From an uncultured Clostridium sp. (GTDB taxonomy: Bacteria; Bacillota; Clostridia; TANB77; CAG-508): a DNA stretch of 39,167 nucleotides. The DNA is taken from positions 1 through 39,167 of the forward strand of contig CAOJGX010000015.1 of NCBI GenBank assembly GCA_948435735.1, given 5' to 3'. A program made the translations under genes and the position numbers. Under the pieces are notes generated by a model. The model worked only from the letters and a program-made list of their open reading frames with translations. It was not told where the DNA came from and ran no database searches. Positions 35,454 through 39,167 of this stretch are shown in pieces (position 1 is the first letter of the stretch; each line of letters starts with the position of its first letter).

Positions 35454-35963
35454 CGTACATACCTCCTCGACACAGTATATTTTTCACTTGTCATTTTTAT
35501 GACAATTCTCCCCCTCATATACTTCATCAGAAAAACGAGTTTTGTCCTCCCCCTTATTTCCAAAAATTTTTGAATAAAATAAAAAGACATAACATTCGTG
35601 TTACATCTTACAAAATTTACACATCTTTTCACTTTTCTCCTCAAACCTGTGTCTTACCCCTTAAACTCGACACACCTTAAATTCTAATTTTGCCTGTATT
35701 CTTCGACTTTTTTATCCTGTCAAAATATCCGTTTGAGCTTTTCAAAAAAATGTTTCAATCGGACATTTTAAATCTATCCGTTTCATATTCAAATTCTATC
35801 CGTATTTTCATAATCCATAATTTATTTTTTACAAATCAAAATTAATTTTTTCAAGCATTTATCCACACTGTCCACTTTGGATTGTCAATAGTTTTCTCGG
35901 CATAAAGAAGTCAATTCAAAGAAGCATAGTCAAATTTATTCCAATTTCCTATTGACAATATTT
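35454..35963. other. Non-coding stretch of the element: DnaA-box-like site and TATCCGT repeats
   Basis: No gene is supported; the 93-residue ORF at 35363 is a shadow. TATCCGT occurs three times (35726, 35775, 35797). A perfect TTATCCACA DnaA box lies at 35859-35867. These could be regulator or replication sites of the element; a single DnaA box proves little. Confidence 0.35.
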
Positions 35964-36215
35964 CTACTCTTCCAAAAAATCACCTAAATTTTTATGATAC
36001 AATATACTAAATTTAATTAACAATTTTAATGAACAAGTTTTTACATTATCATTATTTGATTCAACTCGTCTTAAATAATCATATGACATATCCAATATTT
36101 CAGCCACATCAGTTAAGGACATACCACTTTCTATCCTAAATTTCTTTATGTTTTTGTATATGATAGGCATATAATCTTTTTTCAGTAGTTTTTGTATTTT
36201 GTTATAATCTTCCAT
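35964..36215 (-). CDS. HTH (Cro/C1-type) regulator
   Basis: 83 residues. The helix-turn-helix lies at about residues 24-50: SGMSLTDVAEILDMSYDYLRRVE. The start at 36215 follows GAGGTG; the track start, ten codons upstream, lacks a site. Likely an element regulator of excision or of its partner genes. A second HTH gene lies upstream on the same strand. Confidence 0.75.
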   Translation of the reverse strand: MEDYNKIQKLLKKDYMPIIYKNIKKFRIESGMSLTDVAEILDMSYDYLRRVESNNDNVKTCSLKLLIKFSILYHKNLGDFLEE

Positions 36216-36340
36216 TAAAACACCTCGATACAATAATTTTTTCATAAAAAAAGAAAAAAATCTGTATCTTTACTGTCCCAAACAAAATTTTTGTGTTATA
36301 ATAATAGATAATTGTAAAGAATGGTAGTAATTGTATACTA

Positions 36341-36604
36341 CTACATTCTACTTTTACGGTGAATATCGACTCTTGCAGACAAGTCCTTTGCTTTTGAGTT
36401 TTCTGTAAAAAGCAATTGTGGCAAAATGTCAAGTGCTTTCGATATTCTTTCAATAGTAGGAATGGAAGGACTATATTTGCCTTGCTCAATGTCAGATATA
36501 TAATGCGTACTTAATCCAGTCATTTCCGCAAGTTTTTCTTGTGAATAATTTTTCTTAAATCTATAATATCTTACGTTATGACTAAAAATGTCTATCAATG
36601 ACAT
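36341..36604 (-). CDS. XRE-family HTH regulator
   Basis: 87 residues. Classic HTH_3: NYSQEKLAEMTGLSTHYISD, then IEQGKYSPSIPTIERISKAL. A basic tail follows. ATG 36604 is used. The inverted repeat immediately upstream is a plausible operator for self-repression. It is divergent from the BlaI/MecI pseudogene. Confidence 0.82.
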   Translation of the reverse strand: MSLIDIFSHNVRYYRFKKNYSQEKLAEMTGLSTHYISDIEQGKYSPSIPTIERISKALDILPQLLFTENSKAKDLSARVDIHRKSRM

Positions 36605-36622
36605 ACATACCACCACACTTTC

Positions 36623-36653
36623 ATACCATTACTATTTATCAGTATTATGGTAT
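36623..36653. promoter_or_regulatory. Inverted-repeat operator candidate
   Basis: ATACCAT ... ATGGTAT, 7-bp arms 17 bases apart, 20 bases upstream of the XRE start codon, in the divergent promoter region. Confidence 0.45.
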
Positions 36654-36873
36654 AATTTTGTGCCATCATTCACAATGAAGTATATGTCCCAAAAGTTGTG
36701 TGGAATACTTATCATATATTTTTCCTGCTATTCTATAATCTAAAAATTTGAAGAAAGGAGAGATTTTAAATGGAATTTATTTTACCGTTATTCTCAATTG
36801 AATAAATCAAACAAAATTGGCAAACCTATTTTAGAATTTTTTCAAAGGAAAATTAGAAAGTGAGGAAAATTTA

Positions 36874-37239
36874 ATGAAAAGAATATCTAACGCAGAACTA
36901 GAAGTTATGAAAATAATCTGGAAAGAAAAAGCGGTGAAAAGCAAAAAAATTATAGAACAAGTAAAAGATTTCAATTGGAATGACAATACCGTAAGAACTC
37001 TAATCAATCGATTGATCTAGAAAAAAGCAGTTGGTATTTCTGAAAAGAACGGAAAAGAATACACGTTTATTCCTTTAATTGATAAAGAAAAGTACAAATT
37101 GGAGGCTACGAAAAAATTTCTTGGAACATTTTTTAACGGTTCAGTTTTGGAATTTTTAAAATTTTTGATAGATAATGATAAAGAATATGATAAGGAAATA
37201 TGTGATTTCTTGGAGCATTATAAAGATTCGGAGAAATAA
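36874..37239 (+). pseudogene. BlaI/MecI-type repressor with an internal TAG stop
   Basis: A 121-codon frame has the winged-helix sequence ISNAELEVMKIIWKEKAVKS and NTVRTLINRLI, then TAG at 37018-37020, then KKAVGISEKNGKEYTFIPLI. In the family this position is a charged residue of the recognition-helix end (RLVKKG). The stop is a single-base change from AAG, CAG or GAG. BlaI/MecI repress beta-lactam or metal-stress genes; no BlaR partner is seen. A short MEFILPLFSIE frame with its own AAGGAGAGA precedes it (36771-36806). Confidence 0.75.
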
Positions 37240-37589
37240 AACTAATTTATTTGAAAAACAAAAATAATATATACTGAGAAATGAAACAACCACCATATTT
37301 TGTTTAGCAGACAATATTGGTGGTTGTAGTATATATAATCATTGCTATTTCTGTTTATCAAGTTCTATACACGTAGGTTGTCGCTTAGATGTATATTAAT
37401 ATTTATAAATTATATACAAATCATACTAATAAGCAAAACATCCATATATTCACCATTACTGCTTACTAATACAGATGTTTTTGATTCATATTTACTTAAA
37501 AGTCTCCCTTTAAGAAGGAATAGGTTTCCTTTAATATCTAATATTTGTACTGTATATATTCCTTAAAATATATAATCCAACTTGTATAT
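37240..37589. other. Spacer with a terminator hairpin
   Basis: ACAACCACCATATT/AATATTGGTGGTTGT (37287-37327, one bulge) ends the BlaI-like transcript. The rest is AT-rich; the 74-residue plus ORF at 37342 has no ribosome binding site and is not called. Confidence 0.6.
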
Positions 37590-37595
37590 TAGAGC

Positions 37596-37724
37596 TCTCG
37601 ACGGAACGCATATGGCGTGTTTTTGTAGTTCTTGTTATTAGGATTGAAATTGTTCCTGTTAAGGTCTGCGGGTGGATTATTGTTATTGTTATCAGCACCG
37701 CCACCAAAATAGCCAGTTTTAAAC
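37596..37724 (-). repeat. Template repeat (TR) of a diversity-generating retroelement
   Basis: Directly downstream of the reverse transcriptase, the minus strand can be read as a VR-like protein segment: TGYFGGGADNNNNNPPADLN, then RNNFNPNNKNYKNTPYAFRR. AAC/AAT codons dominate, which is the mark of a DGR template: adenines are miscopied, and AAY codons diversify most. The segment ends in a GC-rich tail (CGTTCCGTCGAGAGCTC) suited to initiation of homing. There is no start codon or ribosome binding site. The boundaries are approximate; no matching variable repeat is in the window. Confidence 0.75.
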
Positions 37725-38739
37725 CTATCCCTCTATATAAAACATGCTTTTTCTTAAATGATAAGAATTTGCATGATTAACATAGCCTGACCATCCTGCT
37801 ATACTTCTTTGTATATCAGATAATTCAATTTTTCCTTCTTTTAATAATTTTGTATAATGTTTTAATTTTCTTTTCATTCGTACTTTACTAGAATGTCTAA
37901 TTTTTAATCTATATTCGTTTATTTTATAACCGACAAAAATTAACACCTTGTTTATCCTTAAATATTCTTGTCTTAGAATTTAATGTTAATCCTAGTTTCT
38001 CCTTTAAAAATATAGTTATATCATTTAATACATTATTTGCTATTTCTTTGTTAGGCAATAAAATTACCATATCATCCATATATCTAAAATAATATTTACA
38101 TTTTAATTTATGTTTTACATACTGGTCCAATTCATTTAAATATATATTTGCAAACATTTGAGATGTATAATTTCCTAGAGGTAACCCTAACATTCCCTCA
38201 GTAGATAATAATATTTCTCTTGTTAACCAAAGTAATTTTTTATCTTTGATTTTTCTTTTTAAAATGTCCCATAATATTCTTTTATCAATGTTGTGAAAAT
38301 ATTTAGTAACATCCATTTTTAGAATATAATAACTAGTCCATTTGCTTTTTGCAGATTTCATAGCAGTTTGCACATCTTTTGAAGCTTTATGCATACCTCT
38401 ACCTTCAATACAAGCATATGTTGTATTAATAAATTGTGGAACAAAATATGGTTTTATAAAATGTTGTACATACCACTGGTGTACTATCCTATCTATATAT
38501 TCTGATGCCATTATTATACGTTCTTTAGGTTGATACACTTTAAATGTTGTATAACTACCGTGTTTATATGCACAATTTTTTAATTCCTTTTCTAGTCTTA
38601 ATAATTCTTGCTCTAATATTAGTTCTACTAATATTACCTTCTTTTTTTCTCTCTTACCACATCTTGCTTTTTTATGTGCTAATAATAAATTTTCAAATGA
38701 TACTGCATTTTCATATATATTTCTAATCGTTTTTGGCAT
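37725..38739 (-). CDS. DGR-type reverse transcriptase, requires a +1 frameshift at CGG
   Basis: The combined protein has 337 residues. RT motifs: ILKMDVTKYFHNID (first catalytic Asp), GLPLGNYTSQMFANIYLNELD (the DGR form of motif 4), and the catalytic YFRYMDDMVIL. The zero frame ends at NFCRL-stop, where Arg is CGG (codon 270). Skipping the C gives NFCGYKINEYRLKI and the thumb domain (RMKRKLKHYTKLLKEGK) to TAG 37725. DGR reverse transcriptases normally have this GxxFxGY segment. The enzyme copies TR RNA with errors at A and, with Avd, delivers it to the variable repeat. It starts one base after the avd stop. Confidence 0.9.
37929..37932 (-). other. CGGT +1 frameshift site in the reverse transcriptase gene
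   Basis: Context TTT TGT CGG TTA TAA. Read as TGT (C) GGT TAT AAA ATA, it yields C-G-Y-K-I. It is the only one of the six sites where T, not A, follows CGG. An alternative shift one or two bases earlier (TTT GTC GGT) would give V-G-Y. Confidence 0.75.
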
Positions 38740-38740
38740 T

Positions 38741-39085
38741 TTATTTTACTCCTAAGCTTTTTATTAGCCCTCCTAACATTTTTCCTATTTCACTTAATAA
38801 CTCATTACTATGTTTATATTTTTTATCATCAATCCATTTATTATTATACATTATTCGTATGCAAATTCTTTGAAAATATATCTCTGTATCTACTATATTA
38901 TATATTGGTAATCTTTTAATCTTATCTAACTTGTTTGCTAATAATATATTTTTCAGCATACTATACATGCTTGTTTTTATTTCTGTACCTATACTATATT
39001 TTTCAGTTCGTGGTAATTTTAATAATAGGATAAGCATATATTCTATATATTTTTCTATTTTTGGTATTAAACTTAAATTACTCAC
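38741..39085 (-). CDS. avd: DGR accessory variability determinant (Avd), four-helix bundle
   Basis: 114 residues, almost all helix and basic, in the four-helix pattern of Avd proteins: IPKIEKYIEYMLILLLKLPR, YSIGTEIKTSMYSMLKNILL, NIVDTEIYFQRICIRIMY, and a final SEIGKMLGGLIKSLG. Avd forms a pentameric barrel that binds the RT and template RNA. The start is GTG (39085) with AAGGAAG upstream. The one-base gap to the RT implies a joint transcript. Confidence 0.82.
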   Translation of the reverse strand: MSNLSLIPKIEKYIEYMLILLLKLPRTEKYSIGTEIKTSMYSMLKNILLANKLDKIKRLPIYNIVDTEIYFQRICIRIMYNNKWIDDKKYKHSNELLSEIGKMLGGLIKSLGVK

Positions 39086-39112
39086 AAATTTTTACTTCCT
39101 TTTTTAATAATT

Positions 39113-39136
39113 ATCCCCCAGTATAACTGGGGGATT
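39113..39136. promoter_or_regulatory. GC-rich hairpin between the DGR target region and avd
   Basis: ATCCCCCAGT ATA ACTGGGGGAT is a perfect 10-bp stem with a 3-base loop. In known DGRs a short GC-rich hairpin or cruciform lies just after the variable repeat and promotes homing; a terminator of the upstream target gene is the alternative. A second small palindrome (GGCCTATAAGGCC) is at 39144-39156. Confidence 0.5.
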
Positions 39137-39167
39137 TTCATATCGGCCTATAAGGCCTTCTTACTAG

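Noticed and set aside
35363-35644. 93-aa minus ORF upstream of the integrase
   Set aside because: It overlaps the well-supported 38-aa gene in another frame and lacks a ribosome binding site.
35859-35867. Replication origin from a DnaA box
   Set aside because: Only one clear box is present, without a cluster, an AT-rich unwinding element or a replication initiator gene nearby.
36874-37239. TAG recoded as an amino acid
   Set aside because: Several intact genes in the window end with TAG at the expected place, so TAG is a normal stop here.
37342-37566. 74-aa plus ORF beside the template repeat
   Set aside because: No RBS, composition reflects AT-rich DNA, and it lies antisense to the DGR downstream region.
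1-39167. The six frameshifts as ordinary sequencing or assembly indels
   Set aside because: Not fully excluded, but none is in a homopolymer, all six insert the same base at the same codon phase before GGN, and no other frame break is seen in the intact core genes. Raw reads are needed.

Overview
The window looks like a chromosome segment of an uncultured, AT-rich, Gram-positive-type Firmicute (Clostridia or a close relative). The signs are strong AGGAGG-type ribosome binding sites, consensus sigma-A promoters with 17-base spacers, a T-box leader on serS, RNase J, a sortase, a lipoprotein and the recJ-rel-dtd gene order. Most genes are on the minus strand. No species is assigned.

Layout. 1-586: 3' end of a secreted repeat protein. 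716-9608 (minus): ROK sugar kinase, DUF2207 membrane protein, ATP-grasp ligase, sortase, a short alanyl-tRNA synthetase and a secreted glucosaminidase-like wall hydrolase. 9777-10606: a His-Gln tRNA operon with signs of an old insertion at the tRNA-Gln 3' end. 10722-14446: Ca2+ P-type ATPase and a pilin-like protein. 14595-16652: asd, a lipoprotein and a small unknown gene. 16653-21710: recJ, rel, an MBL-fold hydrolase and dtd, one stringent-response/tRNA-quality operon. 22161-22436: a self-contained unit encoding a 39-residue cationic peptide. 22515-24356: T-box-controlled DUF1653-serS operon. 24373-29382: lepA, two unknown genes, a tyrosine-recombinase remnant and RNase J. 29926-33062: unknown protein, membrane-anchored protein, MATE exporter. 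33379-39167: an integrative element that has cut a ZIP transporter gene. It carries a large serine recombinase, two HTH regulators, a broken BlaI/MecI gene and a diversity-generating retroelement (template repeat, reverse transcriptase, avd). Its other end and the DGR target gene lie beyond the right edge.

Main observation. Codon CGG appears to act as a +1 frameshift signal. Reading the phase of every CGG trinucleotide by hand across about thirty genes (around 10,000 codons), I found it in frame at six places only. At all six the zero-frame product soon ends or turns into a foreign tail. At all six, skipping the C, so that the next codon is GGN (Gly), restores the expected protein. The genes are DUF2207 (two sites), dtd, rel, an unknown gene at 29926 and the DGR reverse transcriptase. 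About a hundred out-of-phase CGG trinucleotides occur in the same genes, so only the in-frame codon is avoided. This suggests that CGG is unassigned or starved in this organism, and that CGGN is read as one Gly, by +1 slippage or by a four-base-decoding tRNA. It could in principle set the dose of Rel synthetase, Dtd and the mutagenic reverse transcriptase. Sequencing error must be excluded first.
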